Shown here piece after piece: positions 12,473 through 22,369 of a DNA stretch of 64,000 bases; positions within the stretch are counted from its first letter, which is position 1, and each line of letters opens with the position of its first letter. Under the pieces are notes generated by a model. That model was not told the origin of the DNA. It saw nothing but the letters and a program-made list of their open reading frames with translations, and ran no database searches. Source of the DNA: Podospora pseudocomata (lineage: Eukaryota > Ascomycota > Sordariomycetes > Sordariales > Podosporaceae); the NCBI RefSeq assembly GCF_035222375.1, contig NC_085891.1, positions 682,001 through 746,000 of the forward strand. Reading direction: 5' to 3'. Position numbers and translations under genes: made by a program.

Positions 12473-12943
12473 ATGGCAGAGCCTCTCTGGGTTCGCCACG
12501 GGCCCATTCGCCTGAGGTACATCGACAACGACTACCTTGACTCGGAACTCAGAGCTCTTTTCGCTCAAGTTCAATTTTTCGTCGAAGTAAGCCTGGCAAC
12601 GTGTTGTCGAAGTCTTGGGCTGCCCTCATACCCCCCTTCCTAAAGTTTGATCACTGCTCTCTTACTTCTTTCATCCACATGCATGCATTATGGCTGTCCT
12701 CTGACACACACTGTCCCGCCACCAGATTGAGATGGGGGTTTGTTGGGTCACACTGCCGCACCCTGAAGTTTTGACCGCGGTAAGTCCCCATGTTGCTGAG
12801 TTTCGACCATCTTTGCTGGTGAACAAGAACAAGCAAAATCACACAAACGCTTATCGTGTCGTACAAATTTGCAGGAACATATTCAGTATATCCAGAGCAG
12901 ACAACCACATTACTCTCGTCGATCCCGAAGACCCAGACGTTGA
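12473..12943 (+). CDS. Tiny three-exon protein, divergent member D (78 aa)
   Basis: Exons 12473..12586, 12726..12779 and 12875..12943 have canonical borders (GTAAGC...CCACCAG and GTAAGT...TTTGCAG) and both introns are in phase 0. The protein starts MAEPLWVRHGPIRLRYID. Exon 1 ends with QVQFFVE, exon 2 opens IEMGVCWVTLPHPEVLTA, and exon 3 starts EHIQYIQSRQ and ends in an Arg-rich tail. The FVE/IE junction falls where the GNY-family genes have their first intron, and the second intron matches that of member C. It lacks the GNY motif itself, so membership is an inference. Function unknown. Confidence 0.5.
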
Positions 12944-13151
12944 CGACTCTTCAGGACCTGAAGTATCTCTAGGCACGCTGGTCAGGGGCGGGGTACCACT
13001 GCGTAGGGGTCGAGTCCAGCAAATCGACACTCAAGGATTCAGTTGGGCACAGGACTGTTGCAAAACCCCCTTCTTTTCCTTCGTCAATAATTACATACGA
13101 GACAGAAGCCAAATATGAAGGAGTGGCCTCCAAATATCTCTGTTATACCTA

Positions 13152-13194
13152 ACGTACATTATAAGCGAGTCGCGCATATAAGCGAGTCGCGCAC
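13152..13194 (+). repeat. Left terminal inverted repeat of the Fot/pogo element
   Basis: This 43-bp end is identical to the inverted right end. It contains two tandem copies of ATAAGCGAGTCGCGC, a likely double transposase-binding site. Confidence 0.92.
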
Positions 13195-13240
13195 TCTCTG
13201 TTACCCTACCACAACTATCCTCAATTACACAACCACAACA

Positions 13241-14914
13241 CTAGGAAACTACAATAACTGAATCAGAAACAGATGAATCAGATGATTCTGCAGCCTCCTG
13301 GCATGTACGTGCATTATGGCCAGGCTTGCCGCACACACCACAGCACCGAACCTTCGTACGAGCTCCCCCTGCATTACCGCCATCCTGCTGCGTTTCTTGC
13401 GCTGCCTCCCCACCCACGGCCTTCTGGTCAAGTATATCCTTTGCATCTTGCACAGTAAGTGATCCTCCGAGCCGCACACGTGTTTTTTTTGGCTCTCCGG
13501 CGCTTACTTAGTGCCTCGTTGGCCTTGCGGAGTGAAGTGTTCTCTGCACGAAGGAGAGCCACCTGGTGCATCACAGCCATTGTACTCTTAGCAAGCTGGT
13601 CCACAGCAGCCAACATTGAAGTCGGGGAGCTATTTTGATGGTTGGCAATGCGAGTCTTGATAAGCGTTGACTGCGAGTCAGCTTCTCGGGGGTTGTGTGG
13701 TGTCTGGAAGACCCAAGGTTGTGCAGTGCCGGGCCGTGAGTTTGGAGGTGTTGGCGTACGAAGCTTTACATCTAGCTTGGAAAGCACCCTCTCTGGATCG
13801 TACGGCGCAAGGCCAGCACCTGCAAAGCCACCCTGTATATTCTTCTCTGTTATAGAGGCAAAAAAGGCCTCGCGGAAGGCACAGAGGAACTCGAGCTTGC
13901 TTACGTGGTTGATATGCATGCGCATCAAGTCCTCGATCTGGCGGCCGTACGCCTGCTTCAATGGCCCCAAGCAGCCGACATCGAGTGGCTGGAGGTAGTG
14001 TGAAGAATGCGGAGGCATGCAGAGCGTGATGATGTTGTTCTGCTGGCAGTAGCGCTCAAATTCAGTCGAGTGGTGGCTTTCGTGGCCGTCGAGGATCAAC
14101 AACCGGTATTTGCCCTTTGTGCGGGACGCTGTGTGATAGTCGAAGTGCTTGATCCAATCTAGGCCTACCGGATTGGTAGTCCAGCCATTATCGGTGGTTG
14201 CGATGCGCCAGGTAGACGGTAGGTTGCACTCGGTGTACCAGTTAGCAAGGTGGTACTGTGCGGCCAAGATGATGAAGGGAGGGATAGCCCAGCCGAGGGC
14301 ATTGACTCCCTGGATCACCGTTGCCCATTCGCGGTTGCCAGGCTGGGCCAGTTTCGCCTTGCTAAGGCCGTCTGAGGTCGTAACTACCATGCCCGCGAAG
14401 ATAATACCCATCATAAACCCAGTCTCGTCGAAGTTGTAGACATCGTCATCCACAATACCGTACTTGGCCTTGGTGTTCCGCACAAGCGTGAACCACTCGC
14501 TGATGACCTTTGGATCCTCGCACTTGGCCCTCTGGTAGTCGTATCTACGTGTAAAACGCGTACGGAGCTGTGGCTGGCGTTTGACGAAGTTGTGTGCCCA
14601 GAGCTTGCCAACAGGGGCGCGTCGCGTACGCGTAGCAGTTGGTTGGCCATATCTTCCACACCACGCAATCTTGGTGGAAAAGCTCGCGCACATAGCTCAA
14701 TAACGTATTGAATAATAGCATCCTCTTCTGATTGAGTGAGCTTCTTCGAATTGGGCGTGGTGTCGCGTCGTGCAGGCCGGCCAGCGCGTCGGTCACGGAG
14801 GGTTGATGGTGGTACATTATAGAGCTTAGCTGCGGCTCTGAGGCGTAATTTTTCGTCCTTTTGGAGAGCTTCAAGGGCTAAGATTACCCTCGCTTCCTTT
14901 AAAGTAGGTGGCAT
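13241..14914 (-). pseudogene. Fot/pogo transposase with two frame breaks
   Basis: The protein starts at ATG 14914 with a Psq-type helix-turn-helix (KEARVILALEAL, AAAKLYNVPPSTLRDRR). It continues through the CENP-B-like DNA-binding region into a DDE nuclease domain with the acidic residues in YNFDETGF, LLILDGHESH and HYLQPLDVGC. A C-terminal tail has a CX2CX4HX4C zinc knuckle (CGVCGKPGHNARTC). The reading frame shifts once near 14611-14620, in a GC-rich run before VGKLWAHNFVKR, and again at an eight-base T-run (13483-13490), just after KRRRAKK. Both breaks are at runs, so assembly or sequencing error is possible; taken at face value this copy cannot make a full transposase. Confidence 0.88.
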
Positions 14915-14970
14915 GTTGGGTTGTAGAGAAAAATGATGTTAAGTGTAGAGAGAACGCGTCGCAATGGCCA

Positions 14971-15013
14971 GTGCGCGACTCGCTTATATGCGCGACTCGC
15001 TTATAATGTACGT
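14971..15013 (-). repeat. Right terminal inverted repeat of the Fot/pogo element
   Basis: Exact inverted copy of 13152-13194 with the same internal duplication, followed by the TA target duplicate at 15014-15015. Confidence 0.92.
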
Positions 15014-15079
15014 TACCGAGCATAGATGAATCGAAAAAGTTGGAATGAACAGTGCATGTGGAAGCACACTAAATCGTTT

Positions 15080-17719
15080 TCACCAAGTTTCCGGATGCCC
15101 CAATCCGTGTTCCGGGCGATCCGTAGCCCTGACAGTAGTGCCCCGATTGACCGGAAGCTCCGCGTACCTACCTCCCACAGGGTACCCCTTCATCTCAACG
15201 ACAATCGATGGCTTGATCTTAGCACTATAAGGAGTCGCCGTCAACATATCCGGAAGTTGGTCTAGCTGTGCACAAAGTGACATCAGCTTCTTGACAACAT
15301 TGCCGCATTGGGCCCGTGTGTGATCCTGCTTTGACATGGAGGAGTCATGGGTCGTCCCGGTCCGTTTCCTCTTGAGCTCAACAACGATCATCTCACTCAT
15401 AATAAAATCGAGAAGATGATGAATGGTATCTGAGCAAGAGGGATGTGAGTGAAGCTCGCTGACAAACTATTCAGCCAGAAATTGTTAGCTTCTGGTCGGA
15501 TTGGTGAAAAAGATAGCTGATGCTACCATGAGACAAGGCAACAAAACAACTGACCTCATGAATCTCCTGCTTAACTCGCGCAACCACAGTGCCGGCAGAC
15601 CCATAATTGGGATTATCTTGCAAGATCTCGAAGAACTGATCTGTTTGCCAGTTGTTCATCAGTGGATTCTGAAGCTTCCGTTTCTTAACAAACTGTTCGA
15701 CGAGAGGCCAGCCACCAAGATACCAGGCAATAAACTCAAGTAAAACGCAGCCGAATGACCAGATGTCGAAGGACTGAGAGATTGGAGAGGTTGTTATGTC
15801 GCATTCCGGCGGACGGTAGGTGGGCGTGGCTGGTGGTTTCATATCACGGAGGTACGTCTTCGTGTCGTTCCCATGATATCGGGTCAACCCAAAGTCGGTA
15901 ATCACCAGTTTTCCCTTGTCGTCAGGCTTGGTTTTATCTCTGAAGAACAGTATGTTCTCCGGCTTGATGTCTCCGTGTCTGCCATATACTCGTTGCAACA
16001 TCTTGCTCTCACCGAGGGTTGGCGTAGGTTTTGAGTGGTGGATTTGGTTAAGGCCTTGAGCTAGCCCCAAACACTGGTCCAGTACCCATTTCAACTTGAT
16101 CTTCTCGAGTGGGTTTCCAGGGTCCGGTGAAATTTGCCACATGCTCTTGAGATCGCAGTCAGCCCAAGGAAAGATCATGCAACATTCGTCACCAAGCTGG
16201 TATGCTGCGAGCAAGGTGATCAAATGGGGATGAGGACGACGGCTCAGACGGTTCAATATCTCGATTTCTTGTTCGAACTCCGTCTTTATGTCGTACTGAG
16301 AAACGACGGTGGCTTTGGAAACTACCACCTGCGGGTTGGCAACACCTGGCGTTCCGTTGGCAGGTGGGAAGAGGTCAGTATTGCTGGCGTCATCGGTTGA
16401 ATGCGCTTTCAAGTGTTTGACGGCAAAGAGGTTGCTGGATACCATCTTGTTGAGGGTGGTAATAAGCCTCTTATTAGTGCGTGACTCCAAACGCTGGCGG
16501 GAAAAGGGCGCCTTACATGGTCTTCGAGTTGGTTGAAGTTGTGATGATGAGGGTGGATCTTCACCTTTGAAACCCAGCTGTAGCCACCATCATACTGACG
16601 GTCCTCTGAGAGCCATGGTAATATGACTTTCTTTGGTAGCACATACAATCTCGCCGAGTGCCCTGGTCGTTTGGCGAAGTAAGGTACTAGCATAGTCCAT
16701 TGCAGCTTCTCAAAGTCATCATGCTTAAGCTCGTCATCCCAATGGCGGAGAAAATCAAGCTTTTTGTTCTCCTGTCCCCGTAGCCGCATTTCCATCTGAC
16801 CCTCGCCAACTGGAACAGCTGTCAATGGGAGATCGCCGTCACAGATGCCTCTATCAACGAAGTGGGTGATGTCCACTGCGCGGCTCATCCTGACCAGAAT
16901 AGCGAAGATTTTGCGAAACCCAGAGTTGCTTACCCGATCGTCAGTGCACTTATGAGGTCGGCAAATCTGGTCTGTATACCGCTCGATTCTTTCATCGGCC
17001 AATCCACTTCGAGCTCCTTGAAGAGCGCAGATGACCTCTTGTGGTGTGATGAGCTTTTCCACAGATCTCCAAGGGAAGAAATGTGGTAGCTTGTGGTCCG
17101 GGCTGTTCTTTGGACGCCGAAGTGACCAAAGACGTACCATAAGGGCGGGGCTAGTGCTGGTGGGACTCACGATGGGAATTTCTTCCCTTTCTCCTAGAGT
17201 GTCTCGATGGCACGCATCGCACAGTTCCTCCCCGAAATCCCATACGGTAATTTCGGAGCGAGCTGATGATGCATGGCTATTACTCCTCCTGAGACTGGAA
17301 GGGTTTTCGGACCGCCGACCTCCCTCAAGGGGTCCTTGGTTGTTGGCCGCACGATCGTAATCGAGAGGACTAGCAACATTGTTGACGAATACTGAGGGCG
17401 TCTCTCCGCGCATAGCAATGTAATGAGGACTGTCGCGCTGGCTGGATCGTGCATCGTATTCGGTAGCCTTCTAAGGGTGAACTGTCAATAGAAAAGTTTT
17501 ACTGAATAGGTGTAAAATAGATAAGATGAAAGTTGGTACCTCCAAGGGATCGTCCTCTTCAGGAATTAGTGATGTGTTGTCGTTATCTTCAGGCATTGGT
17601 GGTGAGTCGTTATTGTCTTCAGGAAGTGGTGGTGGTGAGTCGTTATTGTCTTCAGAAAGTGGTGGTGGTGAGTCGTTATTGTCTTCAGGAAGTGGTGGTG
17701 TGTCGTCGTTATCGGGCAT
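15080..17719 (-). CDS. Fungal protein kinase with an acidic repeat N-terminus (803 aa)
   Basis: Exons complement(15080..15466, 15555..16445, 16517..17470, 17540..17719); all three introns are phase 0. Residues 1-60 hold repeats of PEDNNDSPPPL. About 320 residues follow with no recognised domain, of the kind seen ahead of kinases in fungal accessory regions. The kinase domain has the beta-3 lysine in FAVKHLK (about residue 388), a catalytic HGDIKPEN (about 535), ITDFGLTR (DFG Asp about 562), a PPE-like activation segment (TYRPPE) and SFDIWSFGCVLLEF. A clear glycine-rich loop is not seen before the lysine. The short C-terminal exon begins FVSELHSHPSC. Catalysis is likely because K, D and DFG are kept. 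The target is unknown. Start ATG 17719 has a good context (TCACCATGCC). Confidence 0.85.
17567..17712 (-). repeat. 33-bp minisatellite inside kinase exon 1
   Basis: About four copies of a 33-bp unit coding for PEDNNDSPPPL lie in tandem with few differences. Because the unit is a multiple of three, copy-number changes would keep the frame. Confidence 0.85.
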
Positions 17720-17992
17720 GGTGATAGATTTGGCAGGTAAAGATGTGAAGATACCAGGTGCTGTCGTGTGCAATCCAGCAACGAAGTGATGCACGATGAA
17801 TAGGCAAGGTAGATAGCGGTCTGGGTAGAGTAGATACCTAGGTACCTAAGGTTATTTGGGGAGGCTGGGAAGGGAGGTAGGTATCTACAAATGCGCTGAA
17901 AGTAGTTAGATGAAGCTGGGACAAAGAAGAAGGCTAGGCATGTATGTCGATTTAGGTTTTTTCGTGGAAAGAATGGAGTGAAGTAACATGTT

Positions 17993-18328
17993 CTAAATCT
18001 GGTATGACGGGAAGCTCATCTTTTTAAGCGACACCGCTGGTTTTTCCTTGGCCCCAGCCTTGCGATTGTTCATACTCTTGTTGTAGCAAATCTTGCAGTT
18101 GAAGACCTCAAATTCTGCACTCTGAGAAGGCGTCCAATGCTCTGTGCCGTGTGGTTGCACATTGCCGTCAATGATTTTGGGTATGGTCTCAGCTACCTCC
18201 AGCGCTTCCGTGTTTACCGACTTTCCAAGAGCCTTATGATGCCGAAAATGCACTCTGTGCACACTCGCCCTGTGCCCAACTAACCACTGCAATTTCCTGA
18301 GAGCCGATGCTGGCAGCATCTTCCGCAT
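17993..18328 (-). CDS. Hypothetical small basic protein (111 aa)
   Basis: Open frame from ATG 18328 with natural-looking composition. It has a basic N-terminus, a middle segment EVAETIPKIIDGN, and a single CX2C pair in FNCKICYNK followed by a Lys-rich end. A TTGCAG acceptor-like site just upstream of the open frame (near 18350) leaves room for an additional 5' exon, but I could not find one that joins in phase. No family recognised. It may be a chance frame. Confidence 0.33.
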   Translation of the reverse strand: MRKMLPASALRKLQWLVGHRASVHRVHFRHHKALGKSVNTEALEVAETIPKIIDGNVQPHGTEHWTPSQSAEFEVFNCKICYNKSMNNRKAGAKEKPAVSLKKMSFPSYQI

Positions 18329-18349
18329 CCATGACGATCTTGTCTGCAA

Positions 18350-19382
18350 GGTGGGCAGTTACGAATGCTGGTTGAGGTGCCGCGTAGGTACCCAGCTCTA
18401 CTTTCTTTCATCGGATGCGAGCATCGGAGACATGCTTGCCATTTCCCAGCACCTGTCAATTCACCGTCTCCAAGCTGTCAAGAATTCGTGAAGACACAGC
18501 AAGACATCTTCTATCTCGCACAAAGATCTATTTGCTGGTTCTTTGGTGAATGTCGTGGTTAGTTGCCTTCATGTCTTCTGGACTTTGGTGAAAATGATAC
18601 CTGGTACATGTATGTCAGCTGCAAACCGAACAAACAGAAGAGGGTGTTGGGAATCGTACATCTCATCTCTAAACCTCCATGTCCCAATAAATATGATCGA
18701 CTTGAGATACTTAATGACAGAGGTTGAATTTACAGATGTGCATGAATTGTAAGGCCGAGCGGGTCAGGTGTTCAGAGGGTCAACCTCCGTCTCTGTTGTT
18801 ATGTCTCTGGTCGGAGCGCAATGTAGCTGTGAAGTATATGTACTTCCAGCTTCAGATTGTCTCTGTGGAAGTGGAGGGGGGGGTGCGCCCACCACAGGCG
18901 GGTACGCTTTTCGTTGAGCTACACGCGACTTAGAGTGGTGGGTGCAGCGGCCGTCACCTGCAGCTGAAGGTGGGCCGAGGCTCGGGCCTGTGCTGTTTTC
19001 AGACCCAATTTATACTAGCCAAATGTGGAAGAAAGCCTTGCGAACCGCCCGTGGCTTTGCTCTGGCCTCTCCATTTCCCACTTTGATTGACCTGGCAGAG
19101 GGTGGCCGGGGCTGGCCGGGGCCGGCACATATTTCATTATCGAAGGCTGAGGTTATCTCAATTTGCTGAGATGCAGCTTGTCAGCTTACACCGAGCTGAA
19201 GCGCCCCGTCTCAGTAACCGCAAGGCAGATTCCATGTTGGATCAATAAATATGGTGCCGTTTTCCGGGACCATCTTTGAGGTCCTCATGATGCCAGTGAC
19301 CTTTCATTCTCTAAACTTTGTTCAATTCCAAACAACCACCGTCTACAACACTCACTGACCCTTGTTTATCCCTCCCACCAGA
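18350..19382. other. Intergenic stretch, promoter side of member C
   Basis: No gene supported. The last 60 bases before 19383 look like a fungal 5' leader (CA-rich, ending CCCACCAG just before ATG), which could be a 5'UTR intron acceptor. Confidence 0.4.
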
Positions 19383-19735
19383 ATGTCTGACAAGTTTCTT
19401 ACGGTCCCACACCATACAACCGGAAGAAAGCTGCCGATACCTGCTGCATCCACCACTAGCATTCCGAGCAGGTGCATCAGTCCCGAGAAACTAAACAGTC
19501 TTCTAAATGAGAAGTTTCCATCTGGAAACTATAACGTGGACGTATGTTTGAGTTATCCCGGATCCATTTAGGTATCTCTTGGAATCTGAACTACATGCTC
19601 AACTTCATTATACAGGTCAGTCAAAATGTGTATCAAATACGAGCACCCAGGCATCTCAGCGAGGTATGAGTTTAAACCAAAACCCCGGAGGTCGTCTTAA
19701 TCGCTAACTCCTTAAAGCTCGAGCTTTTTCGGTAG
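19383..19735 (+). CDS. Tiny protein of the GNY-motif family, member C (74 aa)
   Basis: Exons 19383..19541, 19616..19663 and 19718..19735. The introns (GTATGT...TATACAG and GTATGA...CTTAAAG, the latter with a CGCTAACTC branch site) are both phase 0. Exon 1 ends KFPSGNYNVD and exon 2 starts VSQNVYQIRAPRHL. Exon 3 adds LELFR. If intron 2 is retained the frame stops after one more codon, giving 71 residues. Start MSDKFLTV is used because ATG 19383 follows a leader-like sequence; an ATG 21 bases upstream is also in frame. Function unknown. Confidence 0.6.
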
Positions 19736-20252
19736 CGAATCCCGTGGCTGGCTTAAGACCATTGTACATTACAAGCTTTCATCATTCATGTGATCTAGGG
19801 CTTAGGCACGACTTCATTGCAGGGGAAGTTGGAACTTGACACCTTATATACACCCAAACACGATCCGTTCAACATCGACCAGAGCTATCAATATGTCTCG
19901 TCTTAATATTTATTTGAGAACGAACTACTTCAACTGCCACTTGCGCCCATCACACATGTCCTGAAACATGGCAAATAGTACAAGCCATTGGCATTTCCAG
20001 GGGTTCAGGGGCAAGAGTGGACCCCTGGATCCACTTATCAAAACAACTTTCCTGGCAAGGACAAAGTCTACAGAGCTTGAGGTCCAAGAGTGTGTTTACC
20101 AAAGCGTGGAGTATAACTCCCTCTCTAGCGACATGATAAGGCGGTACATAAGAAAAGCAAGCGTGATTTTTGACATCGACTGAATGAAATAACAAACTCC
20201 CTGGTACCTCACCATAACCCCTTTCGCTCTCCCTTCTAACGATACACACTAT
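19736..20252. other. Short intergenic stretch
   Basis: Nothing supported between member C and the stop codon of the next gene. Confidence 0.4.
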
Positions 20253-21992
20253 CTAGACATCCGTTTGGCCATCAACACCTCTTGGCAGTGTTCCCCCCCC
20301 GTCTTCCATCTGCTTCGCGACATCCGCCCTCGATACCAACTGACCATCCGGAATCATCATTTGAACCATGGTCTCCTCCATGCTTGTCAATACAGGAATT
20401 TTCACGCCTCCCATTTGAATAGCATAGAACCGCCCGTACCCGGATTGGCCCTTCGCAAGAGGATGCCAGCCCATGTGAATACTTTCCTCTGTCGAGATTT
20501 TGACAACTTTGATAAGCCAGGGGCCCTCAAATACGAGGAGGTACGGTTTCCCCGGCTCAGGGAACGCATCGCTGAAGAATGTTGCGTTTGGCAGTCTGGC
20601 GGGCCCAAGCCTATCATACACGGAGGCGCAGACCCGGGAGAGCTCGCTGGGGTTCACCTTGTCCACTCCCTGATATTGCAGTGGACCGAGATCTGCCTCG
20701 ATGAGGGCGGCTGCCTGGGCGTTGGGGTCACTTTTGTGGCTGGAGACGAGCCAAATTTTGTACGTGTCCTTTAGGTTGTTTTCTGCGCGCGAGTGCCGAA
20801 GGATTTTGGGGATCTCGAGGTCGTCCGTGGAACACGTGGTCTGCCCTGCCTTCAGGGCCTTGCAGATACCCCTCCCCACATCCAACCACACCTTATTGAC
20901 GAAACAGTCCACTACTACGGCCACGTCTACCATGCGTTTTGTCTCTTCATCTTCGGTGAGCGACGTGCGGATAAACCGGCGCGCGAGGCTGAAAACCCGG
21001 CGGGAAGTGTCCTCAGACCAGGTTAAGGAAGAGCACTCCATCCACAGCTGGGAATATATGTTCTCGACCACACCGATGAGGTGTTTAGCTGTGTATGGCA
21101 TGAATGGCGTGTTTCGGAGCGGTTGGTGTTCACGGTGAGCGTCGAACCGGCTCAGCACCCTGAGGATAGCCTGTTCCGCCCACCAGAAGAACTCCGTATT
21201 CTCTGTGGAGCAGATGGTGTTGAATCTTTTCCGAATGTCTATGTGGAATTCCAGAGGCTGTTTTATTGGTGCATCTCCCCGTACAGGGATCAGCTTCCAC
21301 CGCCTATGTTGCTCGTCGAACCTGGCCAAATTGCTGTCCCACCTCTCCATGCGGTGCGCCAGGTTGATAAATTGGTCTGAAGCTTTGCGCGGTCTACCCA
21401 CTACTTTCTGGTAATATTGCTGTATTACCGGCACCAGCTCTATGCTCTCATCCACGTTGCTTCGAATACGCTTGAGGACCCTATCCCAGGGCTGTTGCAG
21501 CGCTTCAAGGGCGGCAAGATGACAGAACAGCACAAAATTGTCCGGGTCTTCGATCCTCAGCCATCGGATCTGGTTAGAGATGACCGGGTCCGAGGTTTCC
21601 AGCAGCGTCTGCAGCGTTTGTAACCGTGAAAAGCCGTCTTCCGTCACCTGGGCGAGACCTTGACGCTGCTGGTCATCTTCCCCATCTGAGTCGCTGGCAT
21701 TTCCATCGTTGTTACCCCTGGAGTTCTGGTCCCCGCCATCAGGTTGGTTTTGGGCATTGGTATTCTGGGACGATGACTGAATACTAGGGTTAGGCCGTGG
21801 CACCGCCCCTTTCTTTGCCTGGGTTGCTTTGATGTGGGCAAGGCATTCGAGAATCTTAACATCGCTGGAGAAGCGAAAACGACTGAAGTGCGCATAGTTG
21901 CGGTGCCTGTGCCCTTGTCTCTGGATCGAGAGCAGGCTTTCTCTGTCGGCCAATGCCGCCTGAGTGGAGGTGACAGCAGGGTTGGTCTCCAT
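20253..21992 (-). CDS. Fungal-specific hypothetical protein (579 aa)
   Basis: A single uninterrupted frame from ATG 21992. Residues about 70-115 form a low-complexity linker rich in Gln, Asn and Asp. The rest looks globular and mostly helical, with many Arg and Trp residues (for example FFWWAEQAILRVLSRFDAH). There is no signal peptide, membrane helix or catalytic motif I recognise. Its start faces that of the DUF6594 gene across about 380 bp, so the two could share a promoter. Real coding is supported by length and even composition; function is not inferred. Confidence 0.75.
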   Translation of the reverse strand: METNPAVTSTQAALADRESLLSIQRQGHRHRNYAHFSRFRFSSDVKILECLAHIKATQAKKGAVPRPNPSIQSSSQNTNAQNQPDGGDQNSRGNNDGNASDSDGEDDQQRQGLAQVTEDGFSRLQTLQTLLETSDPVISNQIRWLRIEDPDNFVLFCHLAALEALQQPWDRVLKRIRSNVDESIELVPVIQQYYQKVVGRPRKASDQFINLAHRMERWDSNLARFDEQHRRWKLIPVRGDAPIKQPLEFHIDIRKRFNTICSTENTEFFWWAEQAILRVLSRFDAHREHQPLRNTPFMPYTAKHLIGVVENIYSQLWMECSSLTWSEDTSRRVFSLARRFIRTSLTEDEETKRMVDVAVVVDCFVNKVWLDVGRGICKALKAGQTTCSTDDLEIPKILRHSRAENNLKDTYKIWLVSSHKSDPNAQAAALIEADLGPLQYQGVDKVNPSELSRVCASVYDRLGPARLPNATFFSDAFPEPGKPYLLVFEGPWLIKVVKISTEESIHMGWHPLAKGQSGYGRFYAIQMGGVKIPVLTSMEETMVQMMIPDGQLVSRADVAKQMEDGGGTLPRGVDGQTDV

Positions 21993-22369
21993 GGTCGAAA
22001 CAGCTTGTTGATCTTGCAGAATGAGGGTGAGGGACGATGTGGAGAAGTCGCACTGAGGTATCGAGCTGTATATATAGGCTCAGAAAGCAGTAGGCGCGAT
22101 GTGCTTTATATAGCTAAGACATCCCCATTGTGAATAGTCCAATAATATCTGACGTGGCGTCGAGCCTGATCATCAACACCCTCGCACAATCGCCAAGCTT
22201 CCTGGCTCAGCGCTTAAGTCCCGAATCCTTCGCAGAGCTAGCGTTTCGGCAAGCGACTCTCCCAACCGCACATAACACGCTCGTCAAGTCTCTAAAGTCT
22301 AGGTTTACGTTCGCTCCTTCTGTTACGTTTGCTTGCCTAGGCGGGCGCGTTGTCCATTTTCCGTCGGCC

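Larger units (their letters stand above)
13152..15013 (-). mobile_element. Fot/pogo (Tc1-mariner superfamily) DNA transposon
   Basis: A 1862-bp element bounded by TA dinucleotides (13150-13151 and 15014-15015), the usual target duplication of Tc1/mariner elements. It has perfect 43-bp terminal inverted repeats. It encodes a pogo/Fot-type transposase on the minus strand, in pieces. It sits in the gap between the convergent 3' ends of member D and the protein kinase gene, only about 65 bp beyond the kinase stop codon, so it probably damaged neither gene. The identity of the two repeats indicates a recent insertion. Confidence 0.92.
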
